The translations under genes were made by a program, and so were the position numbers. Below, one piece after another: positions 22,139 through 32,148 of a stretch of DNA of 51,705 bases. A model generated the notes under the pieces. It ran no database searches and was not told where the DNA came from. It was given only the letters and a program-made list of their open reading frames with translations. Each line of letters starts with the position of its first letter. The stretch's first letter is position 1. The stretch is from Poteriospumella lacustris (taxonomy: Eukaryota; Sar; Chrysophyceae; Chromulinales; Dinobryaceae): contig SMOI01000116.1 of assembly GCA_008000375.1 (NCBI GenBank), positions 28,131 through 79,835 of the forward strand, read 5' to 3'.

Positions 22139-23392
22139 TCATGGCTGCAACGCAACGCCCGCAGAATCAGAAGTCACCAAAGAATAAGAAACGAAGAACT
22201 TCCAATAAATAACATAGATGGCGAAGCCAGCGAGTACGAGTCCCCCCACCGATCCTATCACCGCAGCAGCAATCACTTGCGCACTGGCAGTGCCAGATTT
22301 GCCGTCACTTTCGGTGGCAGATGAAGGTGCAGGTGACGCGGTGGGTAATGCGACGATAGAGGGCACACCCGCGATGACGTAAAGACCTTCTTGCGAAGCT
22401 TGGGGTTGTGTAGTCAGATAAAAGGCGGATCCGGAGCCGGTTATACGAATGGCGTCTGAGTATTGCGTTCCCTCCGGATTTATCACTTTCCAAGTTGCAC
22501 CGAAGTTGGTCGATACGGCGGGATACGTCGTTGGTCGTCGATACACCGTCATGGCAATAATGGATCCATCCGACGATGCGTACGCGACATTGACAAAAGG
22601 ATAATGGACACCATTGGATGAAACGCCATCAAAAGTGGACCACGTGTTGCCGTAGTTGGAAGACGAGTACAGGCTCAGGCCGTCCGATACATAAACGTAT
22701 GCACCATCTGAGCTCACAGACAAAGACAGGCACAGACTGCTCATGTCTTTTGTAGCCGCAAACGACAGTGATGGGAAAGTACCGCGGTAAACATTGACCG
22801 TATCACAGAAATAGATGTAGCCATTGGTGGTGACGACGACATCACCGACCGCAGTCACACCAGTGTATATCGAAGTGAAGGTGGCGCCGTAGTCACTGGA
22901 TAGAAGAATGCGCTTTTCTTGTGTCGAAAGCACAACATATTGGCCCGTGACGTCCGTATTAATGGCAATCGGAGAACTTGACACTGCCGGTGTATAGCTC
23001 GACAACGTCCACGTCGCACCGTAGTCCGAGGATATGTGCACTCTTGCAGACGAGTTGGACGTGTATCCTGCGAGATACATATATTGACCCGTGGCAGACA
23101 TAGATCCTACCACTAGTTGTGTGGAGGTAGGTATGACAGCTTCTAATGAAGACCAATTGGTTCCATTGTCATGCGACAAGTACGCTTGGTTGACACCGTC
23201 ATATATGACAATGATGGACGATCCATTGCTGTTAACCACGAGATTCTTCGTCGTTGCGTTTCCTGGATTTGCAACAAAGACAGTATTCGCGGTTGAATAG
23301 TCATACAACACATATCCAGAAGCACACCAGCCCCAGATAGTGCACGAAACGAAACAAGCTGCCCAAACAGTCGAAATGTAATACCCCAGCAT
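22139..23392 (-). CDS. Type I membrane protein with Asp-box (BNR) repeats
   Basis: The gene encodes 417 residues from the ATG at 23392. A signal peptide is likely at residues 1-25 (hydrophobic TVWAACFVSCTIWGWC). At least five Asp-box motifs follow (SHDNGTNW, SSDYGATW, SSDYGATF, SSNYGNTW, STNFGATW) spaced as in beta-propellers of the sialidase, Vps10/sortilin and photosystem-assembly-factor type. A Ser/Pro/Thr-rich stalk leads to a transmembrane helix at about 373-397 and a short cytoplasmic tail. Sialidase FRIP and catalytic residues are not evident, so an enzyme is not implied; the form suggests a surface or endomembrane receptor-like propeller. Several NxS/T sites fit glycosylation. Confidence 0.85.
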   Translation of the reverse strand: MLGYYISTVWAACFVSCTIWGWCASGYVLYDYSTANTVFVANPGNATTKNLVVNSNGSSIIVIYDGVNQAYLSHDNGTNWSSLEAVIPTSTQLVVGSMSATGQYMYLAGYTSNSSARVHISSDYGATWTLSSYTPAVSSSPIAINTDVTGQYVVLSTQEKRILLSSDYGATFTSIYTGVTAVGDVVVTTNGYIYFCDTVNVYRGTFPSLSFAATKDMSSLCLSLSVSSDGAYVYVSDGLSLYSSSNYGNTWSTFDGVSSNGVHYPFVNVAYASSDGSIIAMTVYRRPTTYPAVSTNFGATWKVINPEGTQYSDAIRITGSGSAFYLTTQPQASQEGLYVIAGVPSIVALPTASPAPSSATESDGKSGTASAQVIAAAVIGSVGGLVLAGFAIYVIYWKFFVSYSLVTSDSAGVALQP

Positions 23393-23705
23393 GATCGAAT
23401 AATCACCCTCACCACAAGGGAAGCCTGATCATAATATTGAAAGTGTGAGCCGACCGAAGCCGACCAAAGCCGACCTTTGGACGAACCGAGAAGGGGGAAC
23501 GACCAACAAATCGGAGTCGCATCGGTCGGATCACCATCAGCATCATCATCATGGATCACAAGCTCTCCGCCCGTCGATAAGTTTAAAATACTGACCCCGA
23601 TCACATGCGTGAATCAATCGAACCCTGAAGGTTTTACACATTTTTTAAGTAAGACAAAAGAATTGCCTTTAGGAAGGAGGCAATGGAGGAATTGACAGAA
23701 GGACG
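23393..23705. promoter_or_regulatory. Divergent 5' region of the Asp-box and TIR genes
   Basis: These 313 bp separate opposing starts. A short tandem motif, (A)AGCCGACC(A/G)A, occurs three times at about 23,449-23,478. It could be a regulatory repeat or a simple sequence. Confidence 0.35.
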
Positions 23706-26700
23706 ATGAGCAAAATGGAATCCGAGGCGATAGATGAGTTTCGACAATATCAAAATGACTCGTCTGATGTATGGGAAAGTCCTCCATACTGCAAACGAGT
23801 TCATGATACATTGCAACGCCTGTTAGAGAATGACGCTGGCAAGGAGGCCGTTCGCGTCAACATCGAATGGGCTTTTGGTTTACGGTTATTGGGTCTTCCA
23901 CGCGTGCACCCCAATTCCGTGGATATCATCGCAAGTATCGTTCAACTTTGGCTGGATGATCGGAAGTTCATGTTCGTGTACGACCCCACCAAAGATCCAG
24001 ATCGCTTCGCTTCGGAACGGGTTCGATGGCGACAATTGATGACGGTATCAACAGAGACGCCGACTGAGGTTGATGTCCGGGTACAAATCTTCAGCAGTTC
24101 GTACATGCGTATCTTTTCACGCATTCACGATGTCAAAGCGTTGTTTGTGGATCCTGACCGAGGCATCGTACCGGACGTTTGTCACTTCGTGTGTCACACT
24201 GTCACCCATTCGGCACGCGTTGACGTCTTAATGACCATTATGCATATGGGTTTACATAAACCCAACAAACAAACCCTGGGTGATCCATCTCTGGGAGTAA
24301 TACCTGTCTTGTTATCCATCTTGGGGAACCCACCGGAACACTTTGCGACCTGTGCCTATCCACAAGGCAACTTCACTGATTGTCGTATACACAGTGCAGA
24401 AGCGTTGATGACCTTGGCAGTGGAACCAGCGAATAAAACCAGATTTGCGGAAGCCTCGTTGGGTTTACTATCCTTGCTAGGATCGATCATCAAAGAGGAT
24501 CGTACCTTGGTAGGCTTGCGTTGCTTGACGGTGCTGACGAATATGTCCACGAACGCGGCGGTATCAGAAATGTTGCTAAGTGTTTCTTCCCCGTATTGTA
24601 TCGTACAATATCTCGTACCAGTGTTGTTATTGCCCTCCTCTGAATTTGATCCAGTGGTACCCTTTGCTGCGAAGGCAGCGGCGTTTTTATGGAATTGTTG
24701 CGAGCGACTGAAACAAGCGTTCTTCCCGCTGGTGGCACCCTCGTTGATCGTTCAGCTCACGAATGCAGTGCAACGGTATCTGCTGTCTCTCATCATCAAC
24801 GAACGCGATCAAGACGATTGTGTCCTCGTAGCAGATACCCATGAGGATGCGGGGCGGCAGCAAAGCTACCAGCAGGCGATGTCGTCGCTGTTGAACATGA
24901 TCATGAATCTCGCGCGATGGGAAGAGGCGCGACCGTTGTTACTGCAAACGGGGTTAGCGAAGACCGTGTCGCAACTCCTGCAAGTCGTACATGAGGGAAC
25001 AACGAAGAGCGCCAGTCCTCGTGCGTCATCATCAACCATCGTCGTCACATTGACGACGCGGACTGCTGGTACAACACCATCGACGACGACAACGACGACG
25101 ACGACGACGGCAACGAAGGTGCAGGTCGTGGCCCCTCATTCAGCTTTGCATTACAAATTGCTCTTGGTATTGGCGTTTTTAGTGGGCAAAGAGGAACATT
25201 CGAATACGGCCTTCCCTTCGCTGCGTTATGAACATGTCCAAGGATTGGTCCACATCTTGGAGACGGTGGTGCAAGAACAAGCGGGGGTAGACTTCACCTT
25301 GGGGACCTTCTGTCTACCCGTCGTCTTGCATGGCTTACGCACCTTGATGATCAGTGACAGCAACAAACAACTTCTGTTGGATACGACGGTCGTCCCGTTG
25401 GCCATTCAAGCCTTGGCTTTGTTTCTCTTGAAGAAACCAGCAATTACCGCGTGTGGGGGTGGGGGAGATGATGTGGATTCCGCTGTCTATGCGTTGGAAG
25501 TCTTGATGCACATGGCCTTTGCCTTTGCCGATACGGAGCAATTGCAAGTCGTGTATTGTCAACCGGTGCACCTGGCACGCGATCAGATCACCGTTCAACT
25601 GGAAGAGTTATTGCCCATGGTCCCCACCAATGAGCTGCTGGACGACAGCAGCAAGCGATTAGCGGCACATTTAGCACAACAGCTACGGTTGCCGTATGCG
25701 ATCATGCGAGAGGATGGCGTGTATGATCATCCTTCCATCGCTCCGTTGACGAAGACGACCTCAACGACAGTGCTATCGTTGAGTGGTAATCTGACGCCAT
25801 CCGAAGAGTATTCTGTCACGATGGATCCGACAACGACTTCTGAGAGTAGTACGACAACGACAAGTCGTCCTGGGTCGATGATGCGTCAAAAGTCCTTAGA
25901 AACCGTCTCCGACCGACGTCATGTGATGATTAGCTACTCCTGGCAAGCGAACAAGCCATACGTGGAAGCCTTAGCCACGATGTTGTGTCAGGAAGGCATT
26001 GATGTATGGCGTGATGAAGTGGGTTCCTCGTTGGTGGGTCCCCTGGCAGGTTCCTTGGATGATGCGATGGCGAAAGCCATTGAAGTGAGTGCCCTGGTCA
26101 TTATCATTGTCTCAGAAGCCTACAAAGCCTCGGCCAATTGTCGCTACGAGGCGAGTTATGTGAGCCAATTGGCGAAACGACAACAATTGACGATGACGTT
26201 TGTGATGGTCAATGAGCAGTACACGACGGTGAGTCAACCTCGTTGTTGTGATGGTTGGCTGGGATTGTTAATTGGTACGTTGTACACTCGTTCTCGCGCT
26301 CGCTGTTTTTCTTTCCTTCGTGTCTGGGTCGTTGATGTGTTGATCACGTGTTCGTTGTCGTAGGTTGCGATTTATGGTTTCCCATGTGGCAAGAAACACA
26401 AATAGCCCAGACGTGTCGTGAGTTATTGAAACATATCCCAGCCACGTGCCGTCGAAAGATATCGCCCCAATCGACAGTACCGTCGTCGTCATCGTCGTCG
26501 GCGGCGTCGGCGGCGTCCTCGTCCTCGCCATTAGCACCGGTATCAAATCCACCGGTATCCCCTGTTCCGGCTTCGTGGGGTCGTTCGTCTTCGTCTCTCG
26601 TTGCCTCACCCGTGCCAGATACGCGCTTGGTCACTCCCGAACGACGGCCGGCAGTACCTACGACCGGTTCCGTTGGCCCAAAGCTACCGTCGGTGCCTTC

Positions 26701-27001
26701 AACGGTGGCAAGTCGAAGCTCCTCGTTTTCACCACACAATAACACCAACGGTGGTTCACTCGAAGAAGCGATCTGGGCGCTGCTGTCGGATGAACGCCGA
26801 CATCTCCGTTCCTCCGATGTATTCGAGCGGTTAGACAACCTGGGGGTCGTAGAGGCGGACGATCTACCGTTCATTGCCACCGAAGAATGGGATCAGTTGA
26901 TGGTGGCATTGAAACCTGTCCCGCGTCGCCGTTTACAAGTATTGATTGCGCAGTTCCCTTCACACACACAGGATGATACACACAAGAGTATCACACGATA
27001 G
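23706..27001 (+). CDS. Helical-repeat (ARM/HEAT-like) + TIR + SAM-like domain protein
   Basis: Two exons, 23706-26274 and 26364-27001, are joined by an 89-bp GTACGT..GTAG intron, giving 1,068 residues. The splice was chosen because it rejoins a TIR signature (GWLGLLIG to CDLWFPMW) across the junction. Residues ~60-560 are helical and leucine-rich with a repeat-like pattern (ILGNPPEHFATCAYP, ALMTLAVEPANKTRF, CLTVLTNMSTNAAVS), and contain a Thr-rich linker from an ACG-type microsatellite near 25,070. A TIR domain lies at ~736-881 (HVMISYSWQANKPYVEALA, VDVW-like IDVWRDEV, SANCRYEASYV). Glu815 in CRYEA is a candidate for the NADase glutamate used by enzymatic TIRs. A Ser/Pro linker precedes a SAM-like module at ~986-1050 (FERLDNLGVVEADDLPFI). 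Animal SARM1 uses the same parts in the order ARM-SAM-SAM-TIR. Enzymatic activity is inference. Confidence 0.85.
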
Positions 27002-27512
27002 ATAGTAGCAGTAGTTTCAGCAGTATCATAGTAATCCTCAATTACAGCGGTGGATCACTGGGCCACAAATATACCAACAGTGTTTTAATAGTTTATCGTA
27101 TCCTATTGGTGTATGTCGTAACAATGACTCAACAACAGGCAACAGATTAGCTACCATGATATCTTGTGGTGTATGAATGTGTGTGTTCTGACAGCGGTGA
27201 AAGGGCCAGTACACCTGCTTTAATAATATCTCTTGTATCAGCCTCTGTTGCTACGACTGGAGAGAATTAATGTCACTCTTTCTTCGCATATTACACGTTA
27301 CATGGCAACAGCAGTAAATCACCGATTCGCTTGTCATAGGTAGGTAATGAAGGAACCTATCTTACGGACGAAAACTCCGCATGTCCGGAATAGGTTTCGC
27401 TTGCCCGAGCAGATTATCGGTATTCCGCATTTCAGAGGAGCTTGCCCATGAGGGGGGATTCCACAAACTCTACAAGATCACAACTTCAGGAAGACTCAAA
27501 ACCAAGACCAAT
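27002..27512. other. Intergenic region containing repeat X copy 1
   Basis: This is the 3' flank of the TIR gene and 5' flank of the protease-like gene. It contains an 80-90 bp sequence also found near 30,967 (separate entry). An alternative ATG for the downstream gene lies at 27381. Confidence 0.5.
27127..27217. repeat. Dispersed repeat X, copy 1
   Basis: This resembles 30967-31045 in the same orientation. Shared blocks in order are TCAACAACAGG, ACAGAT, a GATATC-containing part, TGGTGTATGAATGTGT and GGTGAAAGGGC. Copy 1 has about 9 extra bases near its middle. Confidence 0.7.
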
Positions 27513-28389
27513 ATGGCGAAAAAGAGTATCGCCAACAACAAAGTTGTGGAGGCGCTCGACGCATTGAGTGGGAAAATCGACGGAATCGACGATCGCATTG
27601 GAAAAATGGACAATCGCATTGGAAAAATGGACAATCGCTTGCAATTCTTGGAGGCGTCGGTAGTTGTTTTCTCTCTGGCTGTTATCATCACCGGGTTTTG
27701 CATCTACGCAACGATGATTTCCATCCAGGACTTCAGTAAAGACACTTCCTTCCTGCGATGGTCAGGCAACAGCCTTTGGGCTGTCCTACAAAGGGTTTGT
27801 CATGGACGTGAGTGTATCTCACTATAATTGTTCCTCTGATGGCCCACCTTCCTATATACTGGCATGTCCGAAGGTGGATATCGCATTGTTTGACCACTGC
27901 CCATCTTCTGGGTACGCCTTGAACGGCGATATGCACACAAATTTTTTCCTGGGCGATGAAGTCGTCTCCTATGGCTTTGCGGAGTTTTCTAAGGCATGGA
28001 AAGGCATGCTTCTGTCCGAATTTGGTACAGAAAATGAGTCCAGCTTTCCTCCGTTCCAAGGTTTGTCGAATGTTCCTGCCGATGCGTACATGTTCTCGGG
28101 ATTGCAAGACGGGGGTATGTCTGGAGGTGCCGTGGTCAACTCTTATGGACTTATAGGACTTGCGTCAATAGCCTTTATCGGCCGCACAAATGTTCGCTAT
28201 TCGGGTGTTATCCCCTTGGCCTATGTGTTCCGGTGTGTCGAGAAATATGCTGCCGAGGGGAAGTTAAAATCTACCAGTGAATGCCCGGGAATTAAGGTGG
28301 TCAATGTTCCTATACTGTTCTCCGTCTCGCACACCTGTCAAAAGATTGCAACGCTATTTTCTCGCTTCCTCTATGCCCACACTATCTGA
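27513..28389 (+). CDS. Membrane-anchored trypsin-like serine protease, frame change unresolved
   Basis: The first part (27513 onward, or from an ATG at 27381) encodes a short coiled coil with a duplicated GKMDNRI unit and then a hydrophobic segment (VVVFSLAVIITGFCIYA). The second part is in another frame and reads like a chymotrypsin-fold protease: ATAFGLSYKGFVMDVSVSHY, ACPKVDIALFDHC, GDEVVSYGF, then LQDGGMSGGAVVNSYGLIGL. Candidate triad residues are the His in VSHY, the Asp in VDIALF and the Ser in GMSGG. The frames can be joined by an intron 27660-27765 (GTAGTT..GTCAG, 106 bp, which would remove the hydrophobic segment) or by a very short 37-bp GTAAAG..ACAG intron at 27736-27772, which keeps it. 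A simple frameshift (pseudogene) is the third option. Repeat Y begins exactly at the stop codon. Confidence 0.55.
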
Positions 28390-28495
28390 ACGTTGTGGTA
28401 TGCCATATCAACAAGCCGTTGGACGATGATGTTTATACCCTTACCAAGTAGGTTGCTGCTCTGCTGTGCATCAGAGATAACAAGTAACACGTATA
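28388..28495. repeat. Dispersed repeat Y, copy 1
   Basis: This matches 30530-30640. About 50 bp starting GAACGTTGTGGTATG and including ACAAGCCGTTGGACGATGAT are nearly identical, followed by weaker similarity (TGCTCTGCTGTGC, CATCAG, TAACACGTA). It starts inside the stop codon of the protease-like gene. Confidence 0.75.
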
Positions 28496-28972
28496 ATCCC
28501 CGAACAATATTAACCGTCGTCATTGGTCGCCGTAACAAACTAGCTTTCAGAAATATTGGTGTCCACGCAGAGGGCAGAGTCGCCGCCATCTCTAAATGGT
28601 GATCAGCTTCGACTATCGGCCACACTGAGACACTCTACTCTGTCTTCAGTGGCATAATCGGTGTAAACTATCAGGCCCGTTGCAGACAAATTCTGAAAAC
28701 GAGGATGATCCACCAATCCTTCCCAATGCGGAAGCTAAATCTTCCGTTTTCGGTTGACATGTGTGTGAGGATACCACAAAGGAAAGGAATACATACAAGA
28801 ACTAATCAGAAGTACAATATTGAGATATCTATATGATAACAATACACGAGTGATCGAATCTGATCATGTACTATGCCAAAACTGGCGAGGGCCTAACTGC
28901 ACTGCAAACAACGAAACGTCCTTCCTTGGTCAAGGAATTCGTTTTGAACACGTCGCATTTAAATGTTTTCAC
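28496..28972. other. Intergenic 5' flank of the P-loop ATPase gene
   Basis: AT-rich sequence without a recognised gene. The downstream frame is open from 28,820, but its first in-frame ATG is at 28973, so the stretch is treated as 5' flank. Confidence 0.5.
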
Positions 28973-30427
28973 ATGAACTTGAAAACAGTTAGAAAAATGT
29001 TGGTGAGAGTCAAAGTTGGACGCGTGTTGAAGGCTGGGCGTGTTTGGCGTCAGACGGAATGGTGCACTAATCAGAGGATGAGTAGCAGTTCGTCGGGATC
29101 GTCGGGTTCATCATCGGGATCAGAGCGACAACCATTCAATATATGGCAGTGGACGACATTCGGGCTTGGATTACTTGGTGCTTATCAAGTGTGGAAGGAA
29201 AATCGGACGAAACATGACGATCGATATGTGAACCAAGTCGTTTCACATCTGTCGGAACCGTTCGCTTGGGCACACGACAGCGTGAATGATATTCCTGAGT
29301 TGAAATTCGTTGAGCGCGATGCGCGAAGAATTGGAGAATTGAAGCGCATACTTGCAATGTCGGGAGGGCTCACCTTGTTGGAAGGTCCCAGTGGGTGCGG
29401 GAAAACCACCGCCGTTCAGCACTCACTCGTCGACACGATGCGCTCGGGAGTCTATTTTTCAGTGCGCGACAACTCATCGGGGAGATCGCCCTTGGCCGCA
29501 TTTGCCCTAGCGTTTGGAATTCAAGATCTCCCGGAAACTAAACGGAGTGATTCTTTGGATATCATCAGAAACGCTCTGGAGCGCTTACACGAGCAAGAGA
29601 CTCGGTCCTATCGAGCGTCTCCTGTTTTGGTCATTGACGACGTTCAACAACTTCTGAAGCCACCCACGTTTGCGAACGGTGGTCAAAGCATTTTAGAATG
29701 GTGTCTCGGACGTGCAGCCAATCAAGAGCTCACGGTGCTGTTTATTTCGGCCGAAGCTGTGCAGCCATCGATGAGGAAGTTGAGTGGGTATACGGCGCGA
29801 CTGAGAGTCCCGGATACCGTTGACTTCATCAACCCAGAGAAGTTGAAACTCGCTCTTCGAGACATTCAGGGCAAGCTGTCATTCACCGAAGAGGAGGCAG
29901 ACCGCGTGATCTGTGTTCTAGGTACGCACATGAGTGACATTCGCCGACTTCAGCGTCGACGGAACGAAGTGGATGACCAACCTGTTTCATGTGACGCCGC
30001 GTTGGATGACCTAGTAACAGAAGAGATTCGACTGCTACATAAGCAGTTCAGTCCCGCGATTGATTCATCCCTTCCGGATCATTCCCTGGTCCATAGTATC
30101 GTCGGAAAGATGGTGTGCGACCACGTGGCGGAGTCTAATGCGGACGTATCCGTGTTTCAGCTGTTTCAAGTCATTACAGCATCCTTCGCCAACAGCAAAT
30201 GGCAGGTTGATGTTGGTGAGTTCAAATCGATCATCGATGGTCTCGTAGGGAAGAACATTCTGCGGCGGTATTACCGCCCCCAGGACCACCATGAATACCT
30301 CGCCTTTTATCGCCCAGTGCAACAAACTGCTTATCGACGCCTGAGTGAGTCCCAGCCACACAAACATGGAAATGGCGATGGATCGGTCGTCAAGGTTCGG
30401 CGTGGTTGGTTCTTTGGATGGTTCTAG
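28973..30427 (+). CDS. Mitochondrion-targeted P-loop ATPase, RNA12/Yme2-like
   Basis: From the ATG at 28973 the protein is 484 residues. Residues 1-32 are rich in Arg/Lys and lack acidic residues until a Glu near 29, as in a mitochondrial presequence (MNLKTVRKMLVRVKVGRVLK). After a Ser/Gly-rich linker there is one hydrophobic segment (WTTFGLGLLGAYQVW, about 59-73). The ATPase has Walker A GPSGCGKTT (about 137), Walker B PVLVIDDVQQLL (about 217), a sensor-like LTVLFISAEAV and a LGTHMSDIRRLQRR segment. This order resembles the P-loop domain of the yeast Yme2/RNA12 inner-membrane family and archaeal-type ATPases. That assignment is from pattern memory. The C-terminal part (about 360-484) is winged-helix-like and has no clear match. 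Confidence 0.75.
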   Translation: MNLKTVRKMLVRVKVGRVLKAGRVWRQTEWCTNQRMSSSSSGSSGSSSGSERQPFNIWQWTTFGLGLLGAYQVWKENRTKHDDRYVNQVVSHLSEPFAWAHDSVNDIPELKFVERDARRIGELKRILAMSGGLTLLEGPSGCGKTTAVQHSLVDTMRSGVYFSVRDNSSGRSPLAAFALAFGIQDLPETKRSDSLDIIRNALERLHEQETRSYRASPVLVIDDVQQLLKPPTFANGGQSILEWCLGRAANQELTVLFISAEAVQPSMRKLSGYTARLRVPDTVDFINPEKLKLALRDIQGKLSFTEEEADRVICVLGTHMSDIRRLQRRRNEVDDQPVSCDAALDDLVTEEIRLLHKQFSPAIDSSLPDHSLVHSIVGKMVCDHVAESNADVSVFQLFQVITASFANSKWQVDVGEFKSIIDGLVGKNILRRYYRPQDHHEYLAFYRPVQQTAYRRLSESQPHKHGNGDGSVVKVRRGWFFGWF

Positions 30428-30529
30428 CCAGTTCTGACATGTATCATCAGTTCGAGCGCGTTCATTTCTCCGTCCCATTGCAAGCATTGGTGTCGCATCT
30501 AATGATGGTCAATGTTCTACACACAATGG

Positions 30530-30640
30530 GAACGTTGTGGTATGACAATCGACAAGCCGTTGGACGATGATGTTTATACTCGTAGTTTACTGCTCTGCTG
30601 TGCTGTGCACTCATGGCATCAGCGATACCAAATAACACGT
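30530..30640. repeat. Dispersed repeat Y, copy 2
   Basis: Second copy of the sequence at 28388-28495, same orientation, downstream of the P-loop ATPase gene. Confidence 0.75.
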
Positions 30641-30966
30641 ACCTCAAGTCCACAAAGCTTGTTGTCCGATTGTATGTGTAACTGCACTCATAGCTGGTCA
30701 AGACAATAGAGACGTTTCTGATTTGATGTTGTGGTGATATTGCCTAACAGTGGTCCATTTACACGAGCGTGCATTGTTGATTAAAAGGAAAGGGCAGACG
30801 ATACAGGTGTCTCGTATCGAGTAATTAAGCGCAGTTGCAGATGTATTCATGCGTGATTGTTTGCAGTATCACGACCATACAAAAGGCATGCGCCATACTG
30901 GTCCCTCCACAGAGTGAGGCAGTGTATAATATCCAATCGTCAAATTTAATACACCGGTGCTGGTGA

Positions 30967-31045
30967 TTCAACAACAGGTTACAGATGATATCATTTGGTG
31001 TATGAATGTGTCTTTCGACAGGGGGTGAAAGGGCTGGTGCAGCAA
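30967..31045. repeat. Dispersed repeat X, copy 2
   Basis: Second copy of the sequence at 27127-27217, same orientation. Confidence 0.7.
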
Positions 31046-31295
31046 AATGAATTACCTATGTCGTTGCCAACGAAGCAGACTGACTATATCTGTGTAAACT
31101 GGGGAGATCTGTGATCTGGGTTGAGAACGCCGTTTCGCCATCGCCAAAAAAATCTTCGCCAAACAGTGTGGGTGGCAGGAGATATCGTCGAAACAACTAC
31201 TCTCTCGTGGACAAAACTTCACAATTTAGTGGTAGTGGTTCGTCCTTCTCTTCTTCCCTTGGAATCGTCTCTTCCTTACCGCTAGCGCACCAAGA

Positions 31296-32148
31296 AAAAT
31301 GTATTCTACCAAGTTGGTGCACAAAAACATGATGAGCGATAACGCTTACCTTCACAAAGGTGATCTTTATCGCGATCCCGTGCCCAATCCTTTCCGTCAA
31401 GGAACGAAGACAAAGAAAGGCGATGGCGAGGACGAGAAGAAGGAGAAGCCCTTCATGACTGCGGTAAGCCTTTTCTGATTCTCCACATGCTTCAGCGACA
31501 ACACACACTTACGTGATGTTGACTTGTAGTTGGTCGCCCGTAATGCCGAGAACGGCAACTTCGGAAAGCTCCGCTATGTTCCTCCTCATGCGAAGAAGAC
31601 TACCTTGGAACCCGGAGAGCGCGAGGATCTCCCGGATACGATCAAGTATATCACCACGCAACCTCTCGACCAGCGCAAAAATGGCTTCGGTACCAAAGAT
31701 GCCAACAAGCGCGACGAGTTCTGCAATGACATCCGCACGGAGCAGTACCGCGAAACACTGAGAAAGGAGAAGCTTCTCAATGCTGAGAGCTCGGAAGTCC
31801 TGCAAATGAAGCTGACCAAGATGATGGAATCTCGCGAGACAATGCGGGCGTCGATGCGATCGGGCGCCTTGGATGACATGGGAGCGACCAATCGCTACGC
31901 GGGGAAGGTCCATCAGTACGACATCGGACGGACGAGAGTGACGGACTTCGATCCTCGGTCGACGAAGGACGCGTACTACCGATTCGACTCTACACACGGT
32001 CGTTTCACTGGAGAGGGCGCGAAGCCGGTTAGCAACGATATTGGCGACAGCGCTTGGTCTGTCCAATACAAGCCACCAGTTTATGGAGGTCGTTCGGAAG
32101 TGAAGAACTTCTACGATAAGAGCCATCTGGGCGCCACCACCCGCTGAG
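31296..32148 (+). repeat. Inverted repeat 1, left arm
   Basis: The reverse complement of this segment is found at 32642-33494; paired coordinates sum to 64790 throughout, so there are no indels. Identity begins three bases before the ATG and ends one base after the stop, and includes the intron. A spacer of 493 bp separates the arms. Confidence 0.95.
31299..32147 (+). CDS. Unrecognised basic soluble protein, copy A
   Basis: Exons 31299-31463 and 31530-32147, joined across a 66-bp GTAAGC..TGTAG intron, give 260 residues. The first exon encodes YLHKGDLYRDPVPNPFRQG and a Lys/Glu/Asp-rich stretch. The second contains FGKLRYVPPHAKKTTL, a charged helical region (EQYRETLRKEKLLNAESSEV) and a C-terminal part with VHQYDIGRTRVTDFDPRST and VYGGRSEVKNFYDKSH. 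There is no signal peptide, membrane helix or enzyme motif. The extended Tyr/Pro/Arg-rich style recalls microtubule-associated ciliary proteins, but I cannot name a family and do not claim it. The gene is present twice as a convergent inverted pair. Confidence 0.85.

Larger units (their letters stand above)
30428..31298. other. Intergenic region with repeats Y and X
   Basis: An 870-bp stretch between the ATPase gene and the first inverted gene pair. It contains second copies of repeats Y and X (separate entries) in the order Y then X. No gene is recognised. Confidence 0.55.

Noticed and set aside
26229-26363. Alternative donor GTGAGT at 26229 for the TIR gene intron
   Set aside because: It leads to a wrong reading frame after the acceptor and would remove the conserved WLGLLIG segment; the GTACGT donor at 26275 keeps both frame and motif.
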